DNA of 64,000 nt from Pristionchus mayeri (GCA_036245805.1 BTRK01000006.1:19872365-19936364); one strand, 5' to 3'. Positions 44,656-56,691 are shown, numbered from the stretch's first letter. Numbers and translations: made by a program. The notes: generated by a model from the letters alone, not told the origin.

Positions 44656-45277
44656 AAATACATTTCAGGCTATTACCTCTTCTATAAAACATCGGCTGTT
44701 TGGAAGATACGTAATTCAGCCAGTCCTGATCATGCCTTTCAACTTCACTTCTCAGCAACCTAGCTTTTATCATCAACAAATTTAAGAATGTCACCGTATG
44801 CAATCCACGTTTCCCAACAGATACCATAGAGAGTCATATTATCTTGGCTTATTTTTAACCCAAAACTGTCGCGTTCAACCTTCACACACATAACGTTCAA
44901 AGTGGCTCACTGATATAATTTTTCCTTGCCGGTTTCTCAAAGCTAACAAATCAACACCGCCCACATGCGAAATGACTGTAAAGAATGCAAATCATTTATT
45001 TCGAATTATCCATTTGATGATAAACAATGTTTATCTCGAAATGATAGTGAATTCAAATTCCACTGTATGCAAATCATCAATTATAGCGTAACGTGAGGTG
45101 GAGATGATGACAGAGAATAACAGCATTGTTATGCATTAAAATGTAACATTGATTTGTTATTCCTAGCAAACAACTAAAAAGTAAAATATAATTTAATTCA
45201 TTTTTGAATGGATCTGATATTTGTGACCGATACGGAAGGTCGGCTATAGTTTCTGCAAATAATCTTCGTGAACATGT

Positions 45278-46950
45278 TCACAACGGCCTGAAAATAATGT
45301 TTTCTTTCGTGGTTTCAGTGCAGTTTCTCACCAATTGGTAGGTTTTGTACTGCGAGATTGTCATTATCGAAGTAAGAGGGGCGTGTGTAATTAGGAAAAC
45401 GATGATGACATACCCGGCCACTGAAATTATCTCGTCACAGAATCCCTTCGATATAATTCAAAATGAATCGTCGAATCAAAAAGGTCAAACTCACGATTAG
45501 AACGAAGATGAAATTCCAAGATAATTAGCGTGCCCAGAGCGAAAATCGGACAGAAAAGGACAACGAAAGGGACGAGAGCCTTGAATTCAATTCAAGCATC
45601 AACCCTAAATTATTCGTATTCAGTTCAAAACTAGACCTGTAACGAAAGTTGCGAAATAAATCGACCATGGAGACGCTTAGTAGCAACGCTCATTCTGTCT
45701 TTGTGAACATGCATTAATCTATAAGTGTTGGATTTTGCGCGCTTAGCAACATGCCTTAAGTGCACATGAGAATTGAAGAGACGACAAGTGTTCCATAACA
45801 ACAAATTACAATTGAAATTCCTGACAGAATGACCATACTCTCCCTGAACCCTGAACGAACGGGAATTCCACCCATGCCCTGACAGTGAAAAAGTATAGGG
45901 TAACCTGGAATTCTATTAATATCGTAGATCACAAAAGAATTGTACTCGTCGAAGCGTTCAACCACGTTAGGATAATACTGGAATAGAGTAATTTTAACTC
46001 ATACTACGAGGTCGACATTGGTCTGAGATTTTTCACTGGCAATAACTACTTTGGTGAGGAAATGCGGAAAATGAAAAGTCGGTCTCTCGTTTTCCGTCAA
46101 CTGGTAATGACAGGAAGTTAGCTCACCTGCACTAAGTATTTCCGCATCTCCTCACGTTTCAGATGTTGACCAATCGGCGCAATACGCCACCCGACAAATA
46201 TTATCGCAGCAAGCTTTGAGCTCAACGCCAACTCAATCTAAATGGAAAGCGGGATTCTTTAATTTCAGTTCTCGACTCATACCCAGAAGGGGTTGTAGAC
46301 GAGGGCGGGGTGAAACATCCAGAGAAGTACTCGCAGACGATACTTGAAGCCATCGAGGATGGATTCGATATCGAAGACTACGATGAGCATCCAGAGACAC
46401 TAGAAACAAATACAAAATACAATGGAATTTGTAATAAAAACGTAAAAAGAAGTCATTACCATGATGCCGTGAACGATGACGGGATTATCAGTAAAGTCAA
46501 TACAGTGATATGACCCTGCAAAGAACAATTTAGATTGAAACTATGGGTAAAAGTACCGAATATCGGGACGACGAAGACAGGCCCGAGCAGGGTACAGAAC
46601 TGAGATATGAAAGGCCACGCGACGATCTGGTACAGATAGAACTTGTAGCCCTCGCTTGAACGACCGCTGTGGGTCTGAGTAAAATGAGACGAAATAATGA
46701 AAGTTTGTGCTCCCTTGAGCTCCTTCATTAGTACTTTAGTACTGATGGTCAACGCCTCGACGAAATTGTCTTCGACGAAAAGCGTAAATTTAGAGGAATC
46801 GGAAGGCATACGTGAATAATTCGAATTGTGATGAAGAATACGATAACATTCACGAATTGCACGCATCGGACGAATCTGTGGAAGGTACTTATGAAAAATC
46901 AATGCGAACAAATTTACATTCCTTTCCTTCCTTTGCACACTCCCTCTGCC
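45278..46950 (-). CDS. seven-transmembrane chemoreceptor, SRH-like (gene 2)
   Basis: Minus-strand paralogue of gene 1, convergent with it across about 620 bp (44656-45277, no gene seen). Exons: 46460-46515, 46283-46399, 46127-46237, 45905-45977, 45766-45850, 45637-45718, 45495-45579, 45278-45420, plus an upstream exon ending at 46557. Exon lengths 56, 117, 111, 73, 85, 82 and 85 nt equal those of gene 1. Matching protein blocks include ESILDGFKYRLRVLL, APIGQHLKREEMRKYL, YDINRIPG and THAPLTSIMTI. The 5' end is uncertain. YKFYLYQIVAWPFISQF is in frame with the last part of exon 1, but the TM1-like text (VNVIVFFITIRIIHVCLPIP, near 46850) is in another frame. So either a short intron is missed or there is a frameshift. 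Confidence 0.7.
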
Positions 46951-48269
46951 TAAAGGCGCCAATTTTCAACCGTAAACTCCCTTGACTATCGTGAGTGTGG
47001 GTGGAATATGCTGTGAAAATATCAGGTAAGGGTGGAAGGCTGAAAAGGTGCAAAAATATAGCGAAGGAAAATTCAAATTTGAATTCATGCCATTTGGTAT
47101 CTCGGATACCAGTAGAGGTACTTTCACCTCATGCTCAAGTCGCTACCTCTACTGGGAGCCGAGACTCGAATTTGCGAGAACTCCAAATTTGATCTTTCCA
47201 TTATTGAGATTTTTTAAAGATCAATTACATCCTTTATATTTCCACTGCAATAAACCCAGACTGATCTTTCTGATCATAAATTCTGTCTCTCTGACAACGC
47301 TACATCCAAGTATGATTCACCCGTGAATTTCTATCCTAATTGTTAGTCTCGTGAGATTGCGCACCTTTACGACTCCCGTGTTGATGTCAGTCTCTCATTG
47401 GCTCTCATCCCCTCCTTCCCTCCTCCGCCTCTCCCCTTTATCTAATGAGTACTCATCCATACGTGAACCCCCACTGCTTTTCATCCTCGCTTCTCTTTTT
47501 ACCTTATTCTTCACTGCTTGATTCCTTCCGTACAACGTGATGTGCAACAATGTCAATTTTATCTCCACTTGGACCGATCGGATCTTGCAATTTATTTATG
47601 TTCGTGCATTCTGGCGCGCTCGCAAACCGTTTAGAGACATCTATCTTAGGCATTTATTTTGACCATAACACATTTGACCATAACACATAACACATAACAC
47701 AAGATTTTCCAACATCACATATTGGCATGTTCTGTAGCCTTATCAATGGAATGGTCTATTATAGAATTTTGATAACAAACCTTGTCCATCCAGGAGTCAA
47801 GAGAATGTCCTTACGTAATTTTCTCGTAATGTTACCAAGTCCCTATCGGCGTCAATTGTACGGATACCGAGGACAGTTATAGTCTTCGTCACACCTGTGG
47901 TCGTCGATTGCTGATCTCCATTCATCTCCCCCTTCCTCATCCTCCAATCTCTCTCTAATTAGTCCTCGCGATCCCAATGTGCTTCGTCTCTACCCTTCTT
48001 GGCAAGTTATCCTGGATAACAATTACTCATACATGCTCTTCCCTTCCCGTGTGATTCCCTCGTGAGTCTCCCTTGTGATCCACTTCACGAATCTCGTGAT
48101 TTGATCTTGTAGTCCTCTTTAGTCTTCTCCTTCTATGAGTGATTCATTCCTGGTCTCTTAAGCGCTACTCCCTTTCAGTCTCTCAGCAAGCTTCTCCTTC
48201 TTCCCTTGATTCCTTCTTGTCTCTCGTATTCAATTGAAGAGTCCATATCATACAACTGAATGCATAGTT
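46951..48269. other. intergenic, CT-rich, no gene seen
   Basis: 47040-47190 contains a fragment related to the repeat at about 20090-20130 (CTACTGGGARCCGAG). 47340-48269 is increasingly pyrimidine-rich with ATTCCCTCGTGA-like phrases. I see no supportable exon. Confidence 0.6.
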
Positions 48270-48690
<421 letters not shown>

Positions 48691-49082
48691 CCTTGCTTAC
48701 TTCCACCTTCAGCGCTCTAGATGGCTACCGTAGGCCCGACCAATCGCAGTGATTCGTACTTGAACTCGTGTCTAACAACCACTAGCTCTTGAACAACTGA
48801 TTCATCAAAAACTGTTTAACGCTAAAGAGTTTTCGCCACTTATCCTGGAAAACAGTGATTCATTCAGCGATTCCCTTCCCATCTTCCCCTCACGAGTCTA
48901 CCTTGTGATCTTCCAATTAATGAATCCCGTGATAAGTACTTGTAGCCGTCTGTTAGTCACTTTAGTCTGAGCAATCTTTGGCCTTTATTTCACTTACTTC
49001 CTCTTTCATCTGCCTAAAATCTCCAAAATTTCATTGCATCCTAGGCCCTTTCTTTCACTTCTAGAGGACATTCCGTTCAACT

Positions 49083-49203
49083 ATGAGTGGCGAAGCTGTC
49101 CAATCATCTCCGATGGGCACATTCATTTTGTTCTGGAAGCCACCGTTCGCGCCGGACGACTTCGTGTCGAAATCAGATTTCCATGAGTATCTCATCTTCA
49201 GAT
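49083..49203 (+). CDS. possible 5' coding exon of the G-gamma gene
   Basis: ATG at 49083 opens a frame reading MSGEAVQSSPMGTFILFWKP, then APDDFVSKSDFHEYL, up to a GTA donor at 49204. The exon leaves phase 1 and splices in frame to the AG/GCAACG acceptor at 50744, giving CNDTMPEDTP. That would add a 40-residue extension to the G-gamma protein. A deleted mariner sits two bases inside the intron. The exon is coding-like, but linkage to the downstream gene is inference. Confidence 0.4.
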
Positions 49204-49206
49204 GTA

Positions 49207-50020
49207 TTGGGGTGTCCGGAAAGTTCGTATAATTTTTTGTTTTTTTTTTTATTCAATGCTTTACAATTCTCAGTGACCAATGTATGCCCCCTTCTTTCTC
49301 ACTACCTCCCTCCAGCGATTGGGCAGGGTCTCGATTCCTCTCTTCCAGAATGCGGGTTTCTTCGAGACCGAAAGCCCTCACGCCCTCATGAAAGCCTTCA
49401 CGAAAGCCCTCACAACTTCATCTCGATTCTTGAACTTCTTTCCTTTGCAGAAGTCAGAGAGAGCGGAAGCAGTGGTAGTCGCATGGGGAGAGATCCGGGG
49501 AATACGGTGGATGGGGAATCCTCTCGATCTGCAGCTCGTCCATTTTCTTCTGGGTCATCTTCGCTCGATGTGGGCGAGCATTGTCCATCAGAAGAAGAAT
49601 TTTGCCCTGGTTCAGGAGTCTGGGAGGGACTCTGATCGCGACGTCTTCCAGTTGCTCAGAGAAGAGGTCGGCATTGATGCTGGTGCCAGGGGCGAGGATC
49701 TTATAGCAGAAGGGTATGGAGGAACCACTTATAGCAGAAGGGTATGGAGGGGGAGTCAGCTCCTTCCGACTGGGCCAGGGCAGAGTGGGCCTCCTTCACG
49801 GATCGGCCAAGACTGTAGTAATGAAGTAAAACTGCTCGGAGGTAGAGATGGGAGTCCATCACAAGAATCAATGTAGCAACTAGGAGACTGATTAAATCCT
49901 CTCACTACTCAACGTCAGAATGATGCAATACATTGTTGACAAACAGATTGCGCAATCACTGCATTTGATCGCGAACTGACTTTTTTCCGAAGCATTATAC
50001 GAACTTTCCGGACACCCCAA
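49207..50020 (-). mobile_element. internally deleted mariner (DD34D)
   Basis: Ends TTGGGGTGTCCGGAAAGTTC and its complement are flanked by TA (49205-49206 and 50021-50022). On the minus strand the frame begins MDSHLYLRAVLLHYYSLGRS, a mariner-type HTH start. It then jumps to the catalytic half with LLLMDNARPHRA, then PHPPYSPDLSPCDYHCF, with 34 residues between the two aspartates. The first catalytic aspartate and the middle of the protein are missing. A 19-bp duplication (TTATAGCAGAAGGGTATGG at 49701 and 49726) marks the deletion junction. It is 814 bp long against about 1.3 kb for a full mariner and cannot make active transposase. Confidence 0.9.
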
Positions 50021-50022
50021 TA

Positions 50023-50743
50023 GTTGAGAGAGCGTGAAAGCTTATTCCTAGGTATTTCGTGCTAGATATTCATTTGATATTTTTGGAATTGAATTAATAG
50101 TGTCTAGAATTGCGAAGAATCCGGCTGACCTTTCTTTGTTCTTCCCGACTCTTTAATCCCCGTACCACCTGGCTGGAGCCTCCCCTGCCTGAAATGGAGA
50201 TGCGGAGGGGAAGGTCAGCCGTTCATGCGCAATTTTAGGCCTCCGATTACTCTCATGCTGGCGACCGATTACTGGTCTCTAATCCGCCTTTCTCTTCACT
50301 ATCATCCGTTCCCTCTCTCCCTCTAATGAGTGCCCTCAATGAGTCCGCAACATGGCAAATCGGAACGTGTTCTCTCGTTTGACGCACTCTTTCGCATTGT
50401 ATGGCCGGCGAGAGAGCACACTCAATTATGAGGATACATCCCGTTTGGCAAATCTAGTCCTCAGGAGATCACATTCTCTCTCCCTTCCTAGTGCCTCACG
50501 AGACCTCTTCCTACTGTACCTTCTCCTCCTCCCCCTCCCTCCTCCTCCCCTCCCCTCCCCCCATCCCTCCCTCCTCCTTCTCATTCAGATACAACTCCGC
50601 CCCTTTCATTCCCATCCTACTATTTCTCATTTCCTTTATGGAGGACTCATACTTGCTTCCCCGATTGCCGTACTCGATCATATCTTTGCCGTTTTTTTGC
50701 ATTGCTTTGCATACTTTCTGGTATGATATGAAGTGACTTTCAG
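50023..50743. other. intron/5' region upstream of G-gamma, no separate gene
   Basis: Pyrimidine-rich sequence (50510-50600) with chance ORFs of about 80-120 codons. 50127-50220 contains a short GGTCAGCC inverted pair (CGGCTGACCTTTC and GGAAGGTCAGCCG). It ends in TGACTTTCAG, the acceptor before 50744. Confidence 0.55.
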
Positions 50744-50754
50744 GCAACGACACC

Positions 50755-53472
50755 ATGCCCGAGGACACTCCACTCGAGAAGCTGAGGAAGGAGGTCGAGC
50801 AGCTGAGGAGAGAGGCGTCAGCCGCCCAGCGCCTCCCCACCTCCCAGGCAGCCGCCGAGTTAGTTGCCCTCATGTATATGATTTTCCGCGCATTTTAGTT
50901 CTCCAATTTGCGTCTGAACTGCATTTAAAGTACCATGATTGATGTTACCAGTTGGAATTTTTGATTGCAACAACACAAAGGTCGTTTCACTCAAATTTCC
51001 TCCACTGCTGAACTGACCATTTACTTTTTTAGTCTCTATCACGCGTGTCGTCTAAGAATCGAATAAAATATGGGGGTGCTTGGCACATAAATATGTCACC
51101 CACTTCTCTCAACGGTTTTCGGCAGTCCTTATGGTCCCTCACAAGATAGCGTCGAGCTTTGTTCCGAAATTTCGATTTCGACGACGTCAGACGTCGTCGA
51201 ACTTTCTCAGAGCCGAAATTTCACTTATTTGGAGCTTCATATCTCAGCTTATATTGATGCTGATGATGTGACAAGGGATCGTTCTGTACAGAATTTCCAG
51301 GAGAACAATCCTGGATCATCGGTTTATCAATTTTACAAAATTATTAATTTCATAATTAACAAAAATTAATGATTTTTCCCATAATTTCATCCCAAGGTTG
51401 ACATGTAGCTCAATTGATAGAGCTCGTCAAGACGAATCGAATGATATGCTGAACGACCCAATTTTAGGGGTGCGGCACGGAGATATGCTCATTTCAAGAT
51501 TTTAATTTCCCCTGCGTTGAGTGAACAAGCTCGATTTTACGATTCTTTTTCAATTCGTGGGTATTCCCTAATGTTTTTAACTGCTTTTCTGTTTTCAGAC
51601 AATTCATAATTCATAATTAATCGATAATTTGTTTAGAAATCATAGACAATAGGTCAGATACTTTCAATAATCATTAAGTTCACAGCCAAATCTCATCGTT
51701 CTCTTCAGCAATGACCCTAGCAATGAAATCCTCCTCATGTGCAAAAGATTCTGCGATATTTGAAGCAACTTAAAAGTGATAACTCACAGATTGCTCACAT
51801 TCCTCTGCATGATGTTCCTCCTCCTTCTCCACATCACTCTTGCTGTTCCCATCCGAATCAAAAGATGACCAGAATGTGTCGCCGGTGTGTCCTCCTGTCT
51901 CCTCCACATTGAGATAGCACTTGAGATTAGGAAGTTTGTCTTTCTTCGTAAGTCGACCTTCACCTATGCCCGGTTGGCACCTAACTCGCACACCGTCTTC
52001 CTGGAAAAGCAGACCATGGAGATAGAAACATCATGAGAAAAAGCTATATCAAACCTCAAAATCAAAGAAGAAGAAGTGAGTAATTCCGGGAAACACGTTC
52101 GAGCTCTTCTCCTTCACATTCACATCCTTCACTTCACATCTCTCTCTTCTCTCGCCTAGAACGAATCAGAATAAGTATGAATTGATATCTGAACGGAAAT
52201 GAAAGTGGTATGTTTGAGGTCCTCTTCATGGGAATAAGAAGACGGCCAAGAAGCCGAAGACGTCGACGACGACATTGCTGAAGAGAACGATGAGATTTGG
52301 CTGTGAACTTAATGATTATTGAAAGTATCTGACCTATTGTCTATGATTTCTAAACAAATTATCGATTAATTATGAATTATGAATTGTCTGAAAACAGAAA
52401 AGCAGTTAAAAACATTAGGGAATACCCACGAATTGAAAAAGAATCGTAAAATCGAGCGAATGAGAGAAGGAGACCAGTCGATCACTGTCTTGTTCACTCA
52501 ACGCAGGGGAAATTAAAATCTTGAAATGAGCATATCTCCGTGCCGCACCCCTAAAATTGTGTCGTTCAGCATATCATTTGATTCGTCTTGACGAGCTCTA
52601 TCAATTGAGCTACATGTCAACCTTGGGACGAAATTATGGGAAAAATCATTAATTTTTGTTAATTATGAAATTAATAATTTTGTAAAATTGATAAACCGAT
52701 GATCCAGGATTGTTCTCCTGGAAATTCTGTGTAGAACAATCCTCTTGTCACATCATCAGCATCAATATAAGCTGAGATATGAAGCTCCAAATAAGTGAAA
52801 TTTCGGCTCTGAGAAAGTTCGACGACGTCTGACGTCGTCGACATCGAAATTTCGGAACAAAGCTCGACGCTATCTTGTGAGGGACCATAAGAACTGCCGA
52901 AAAATGGATTGAACTCAAAATTGAATTTTCCGATGTTCCTGCGTTTATACGATTTTAATGCGACACGCGTGCTATGACTCTATGACATCATAGACTACGA
53001 GACTAAGTGTAAACGACCAGTGAATGAGAAATTGGAATATTAAAGCGTGAATATGCACATGTGTCTAGATACCATACTTTTGCTCGAGCCAAAACAAGCA
53101 TAGGTTGCACTATCTAGGGTTGCTCGTACACTGTAACACGTCTAATCTGATTAAAACTTCTTCTGATGTCCATCATTGCAGCCTCATCGCCTACACGCAG
53201 GCGAACGCGGCTGCCGACCCTCTCCTCGGCCAACCGGGGCAGGCCCCGCCCCCCAACCCCTGGCAGGTTAGACCTTCCCGATGATCTTTGATCTGTAGTC
53301 GTCTTCCAGTACTGTTTCGTTTCGAAAGTCTTTCTTTTTGCCCTCTCAAACATTTTGTGGTCCGTAGAACACGGGTGCGATCAAGCATTGATAGTGAGAT
53401 GTCCAGTAGAGGTCACAAAATCATCCTTACGGTAATTGTTGCAGCCCCCGACCTGCTGCTCCATCCAGTAGA
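50755..53472 (+). CDS. heterotrimeric G-protein gamma subunit
   Basis: Exons 50755-50858, 53182-53266 and 53446-53472 splice to about 71 aa, the normal size for G-gamma. The N-terminal helix LEKLRKEVEQLRREASAAQR would coil with the N-terminus of G-beta. It is followed by DLIAYTQANAAADPLLG and PNPWQ, the conserved DPLL and NP(F/W) landmarks. It ends PPTCCSIQ: a CaaX-type prenylation box with a second cysteine just before it. The protein would be lipidated and hold the beta-gamma dimer at the membrane. Terminal Q predicts farnesyl rather than geranylgeranyl. An upstream exon (49083-49203) could add an in-frame extension. Intron 1 (2.3 kb) holds a foldback element with its own gene on the other strand. 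The Ala/Pro-rich second half is unusual for the family. Confidence 0.8.
51115..52904. mobile_element. 1.8-kb foldback element in the G-gamma intron
   Basis: Outer ends TTTTCGGCAG (51115) and CTGCCGAAAA (52904). Arms of about 600 bp (51115-51711 and 52273-52904) pair with few differences. Each contains the palindrome GACGACGTCAGACGTCGTC. The 560-bp centre carries exons of a gene on the minus strand, so it resembles a gene-capturing (pack-type) element. Confidence 0.85.
51680..52155 (-). CDS. spliced gene fragment inside the foldback element
   Basis: Three minus-strand exons keep one frame: 52055-52155 (RERCEVKDVNVKEKSSNVF then PGITHFFFFDFE), 51788-52000 (EDGVRVRCQPGIGEGRLTKK, LKCYLNVEETGGHTGDTFW and an acidic tail ending EECEQS) and 51680-51733 (EDFIARVIAEENDEIWL, stop). 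Junctions have GT/AG and matching phase. The 5' exon or exons are not found. The last exon extends into the inverted arm, so its coding end is duplicated at about 52270-52312. I do not recognise the protein. It is either host sequence captured by the element or an element gene. Confidence 0.5.
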
Positions 53473-53563
53473 GTTCGTAATTTGGGTCACCGTCTCTTCA
53501 TTTCCCACACTCTCTCGCCGAGAGAGTGTGGGAAATGAAGAGACGGTGACCCGAATTACGAAC
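53473..53563. repeat. 45-bp-stem hairpin just after the G-gamma stop codon
   Basis: GTTCGTAATTTGGGTCACCG (53473) is mirrored to CGGTGACCCGAATTACGAAC ending 53563. The stem is about 45 bp with one G-T-type mismatch and almost no loop. If the gene is transcribed as modelled, this lies in its 3' UTR. Confidence 0.8.
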
Positions 53564-53910
53564 ACTGTATGGAGTAGTCCCCTGCCCCGGTTCCGGCCCC
53601 GCCCCTTCCTCGTCTCCTTCTTCTCTTCTTCTCCCCCGTCGATCTCAACTCTACTTTCCCCCTCTCGATTCACTTCCTTACCTTCTACCATGTCCCACGA
53701 CGATTCATTCCTCAACTCGATAATCCCTTGTAGTTTCTCCCTTGTAGATAATCCCTTGTAGTTTCAAACTGAATGCAGTTCCATAATTCTAATCAGGACA
53801 CAATGTTTCCCTCGTAATTATCCTTTGCCCGTGAATATTTCCCACACGAATGTGGCATGCAACAAATGCAGTTTATCGTACGACTAGCATGATGAATAAA
53901 GACAGATATC

Positions 53911-56183
53911 TTAGCAATCCTTGTTCCCGACGGAGCATGGAGTGTACTGGCACACGTAAGGGAGTCCGATCTGACAGTTGCCTGCCACCCTGCAAGGATA
54001 CTGTAAGCATGAAGTATTCGTCGTCCTTTTCTCTCCTCACCATGAAAGAGTAGTGTTAGAAGTGTCTACGTATGCACATTTAGCCATTGAATCTTCCACT
54101 GGTTCGTTCTCACCCCAATTTGTGTACGGATCGGCCGACTGAAGTAGACATGCTGATCTTTATTTTCATTCCGCTCTGGTAATCTCCACCTCGTCTATCC
54201 ATTGCCATTCATCGTCTGTTTTCTCGTAGCCGATCCAGAAGGAGTCATCGGCGTTATCCATTACTTAACATTGGCTTAATATATCTCGATGTTGAAGATG
54301 AGTGAGACATTTTCAAGCGATGTGTGAAAGCAAACATCGAATTATTTATTCATCATATTTATTAATTTATTAATTGTCTACCTTCTCTAAAGTTGTAGAA
54401 ACAATAAACTGTCTCACGTTGTTGCAGAAATATTCCCTTTTGTTCGTCGTGAATAGTGGCTAGTCCTCCTCCACCATTCGAGCATGTAACCTTCGCCTTG
54501 TTGAATGGAACTCCCGCAGGGGCAGCATGATAGCAACCACCTAGATTGTGTTGAAACATTTATTACTCGTGTACTAAGCCCCCACAATTTTAATTTCGTT
54601 TAGCACTAAAATTCTTTGATAGAACGATTTCGCACTATTTTGGCATACCTGCTGCTCTGATAGCAGGGTCGACTCCTCTATAGGCGTTCTTATCTGGCGT
54701 GCAGTAACAATTGGCTGCCAATAAAATGAGTTTTGCTATTAGAAGGAAAGACAAACCTTTGCAAAAGTTGACATGAGGGTTGTTATCGGCAGTACTGTCA
54801 TTTGAAAAGTAGTATCCAGCGGAGGCCAATTCTTTCAAACCCGGAAACTCCACATCACCCTTCTGAAGAGTATCTAGGACGAAGTATTTCCTACCTGAAT
54901 TAGATTAGCAATACTAACTGTTAACCATGATGACGCCCTGAGAAGCCTTGAATTGATTGATAGGGTTCATATTGTTCTTTCTAAACAAATAATCTTTCTG
55001 GATAAATAGTTCTTGTGAATAGCATTGGGTAGTACAGTTGGGAATCTTACGCGTCGGAGTGTGTAATGTAGTAGATGACCTGTCGAGTGCTCGCTCTCTC
55101 CGATTCATTCTCCAATCCATCGTTAAGCATATTGAGCGCGGCTTCGAATGCGCTGCAAAACAATGATCATTCCATTATTCAAAATCGATGGCCTTACGCG
55201 AGGACGTCAATCTCAACCACTCCCTTCTTCATTGATAGTTTCCCTTCTAACGTGTCGTCTTTGGTCATGTTAAGAGTGTAGATTGTCTGAAATTTTTGAT
55301 GCAATCACAGTTACACACTAGACACTGAGTGAGGATTCGTGCGGTGTGCGATAGTTGTGCTGTTCGCTTTGTGTTGAGAGATGTGCATGAGAGTCGGCTA
55401 AGGAATAGCGCGTCAGTAACCCGCGGACTCATACGGGATTAGAACCTAGGAGCGAGAAGGTTAGATGTTTGATAGTTTTCCATTGAATTGCCAACACTAG
55501 TATGTAAGAGGTGGTAGTGGGTAAAAAGTAGCTGTAGCATTCATTCGCCAACCACTGCAGTTTCGGCAATGCTGATCACTCCGACTCTTGAGTAGAAGGA
55601 CGCGTTGGTATCAGTGACGAGAAAGTCACTCACACCGTCAGAGATGAATGATTCTATCAGCGTTTTCGCCTGCAGTTTTTTTAAATGAAGAAGCAATGTT
55701 CTAAACACCCAATAACTTCTGAGAACACTCATTCAAGATCGACAGATAACTCACATCATGAATCGCATTCTCTCCCATCGCTTCCGAGATATCGACGATT
55801 ACGACAATATCCAGCCAAATTCCATTGTAATCCCAGTTTTTGGGATTCCCGATTGAATCAACTTCACAATCGCAGTAAGTACCTGAACATTATCACACTG
55901 GCAATTATAAGAAGCTACAAGATGCAAGGATTTGTATGCACCCCATAGTATGCAGTATTGATTTAATTTTCAAATTTCCCAAAACATTTGAGGGTGATGG
56001 TACCTGCTTCAGTTGATTGTGCAGACTGTGGTGTCGAAGAGTCCGTCGAAGCTATAAATACATTAAAAATGAAGTTAAAAAGACTGATAACAGATGTTGT
56101 TCATTTGGCTTACGTAATGTGAATGTTGCGCCTCTCACTACACAAAGAACCAGCAGCAACTGCTGCAGAGATCGGAAGAGCAT
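53911..56183 (-). CDS. secreted VWA plus C-type lectin domain protein
   Basis: Thirteen exons keep frame for 397 aa: 56114-56183, 56004-56051, 55755-55882, 55553-55669, 55198-55286, 55051-55152, 54919-54980, 54757-54894, 54649-54714, 54418-54540, 54190-54263, 54041-54138, 53911-53989. A signal peptide (MLFRSLQQLLLVLCVVRG) is followed by a short Ser/Thr linker. The VWA domain (about 45-230) has CDCEV, WLDIVVIVDISEAMG (metal site modified from DxSxS to DISEA), THSD and NQFKASQGVIMVN. A CTLD (about 265-397) has GGCYH, a short W-containing FWIGYE...WQWIDE block, YTNWGENEP, KCAYV and LPYVCQY. The EPN-type sugar site reads ENEP, so sugar binding is uncertain. This VWA-CTLD order is common among nematode gut-secreted CLEC proteins linked to immunity (family knowledge). 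Two GATA sites lie just upstream. Confidence 0.88.
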
Positions 56184-56229
56184 TCGAGAATGCGGTGGTG
56201 TGAGAAGGGCGGGAAAATTTCCGGTCACC

Positions 56230-56257
56230 GATAAGAACTGTTTAATCCCTCTTATCT
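56230..56257 (-). promoter_or_regulatory. paired GATA sites upstream of the VWA-CTLD gene
   Basis: CGATAAG (56229-56235) and CTTATCT (AGATAAG on the minus strand, 56251-56257) lie 46-75 bp above the start codon. GATA sites of this type drive intestinal genes in nematodes; function here is inferred. Confidence 0.4.
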
Positions 56258-56691
56258 ATGGGAAACGTGAATCGTCATGAGAAGTCTCTCCATCCATCAG
56301 GGCAGTAACATTATTTCCGGTCTTTCAAACTTTGTCAAGAGCAATACCCAAACAAGTAATCGTATTTTTTGGCAATGATTTACCTAAATCATTTTCAGTT
56401 GATATGAAGGGGAAGAGGCCGATCTCAAATTTATTGAAAGTAAATTTAAATTTAGGTAAAAAATTGGTGTATTTGTTTAAGAATGAAGAATGGTAAGAAT
56501 CATCTCATTCAAGAGCGTGAACGTTACCATCAGTCTAATCTGAAAGCTCTCAAGGATGATTCAGTGAGTGGGCGCTCGAATCGGCTTATCAGCTAAAAGT
56601 GAAATATTCTTGGAAGGGAAACTAGAAAAAGAGCACACCGAAATATTCGAATGCTCGTCTAATTGTATTCTCACATGCCGGCTCAATTGTA
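56258..56691. other. intergenic, no gene seen
   Basis: AT-rich spacer between the VWA-CTLD promoter and the TA-flanked element. ATTCTCACATGCCGGC at about 56668 recurs immediately right of the element at 57958. Confidence 0.5.

Noticed and set aside
50352..50736. 124-codon ORF before the G-gamma exon
   Set aside because: Second half is a pyrimidine tract; a splice acceptor and the true exon follow, so it is intron or 5' sequence.
51400..51470. tRNA-like A box TGTAGCTCAATTGATAGAGC
   Set aside because: No matching acceptor stem, anticodon arm or T arm; it is part of the foldback arm.
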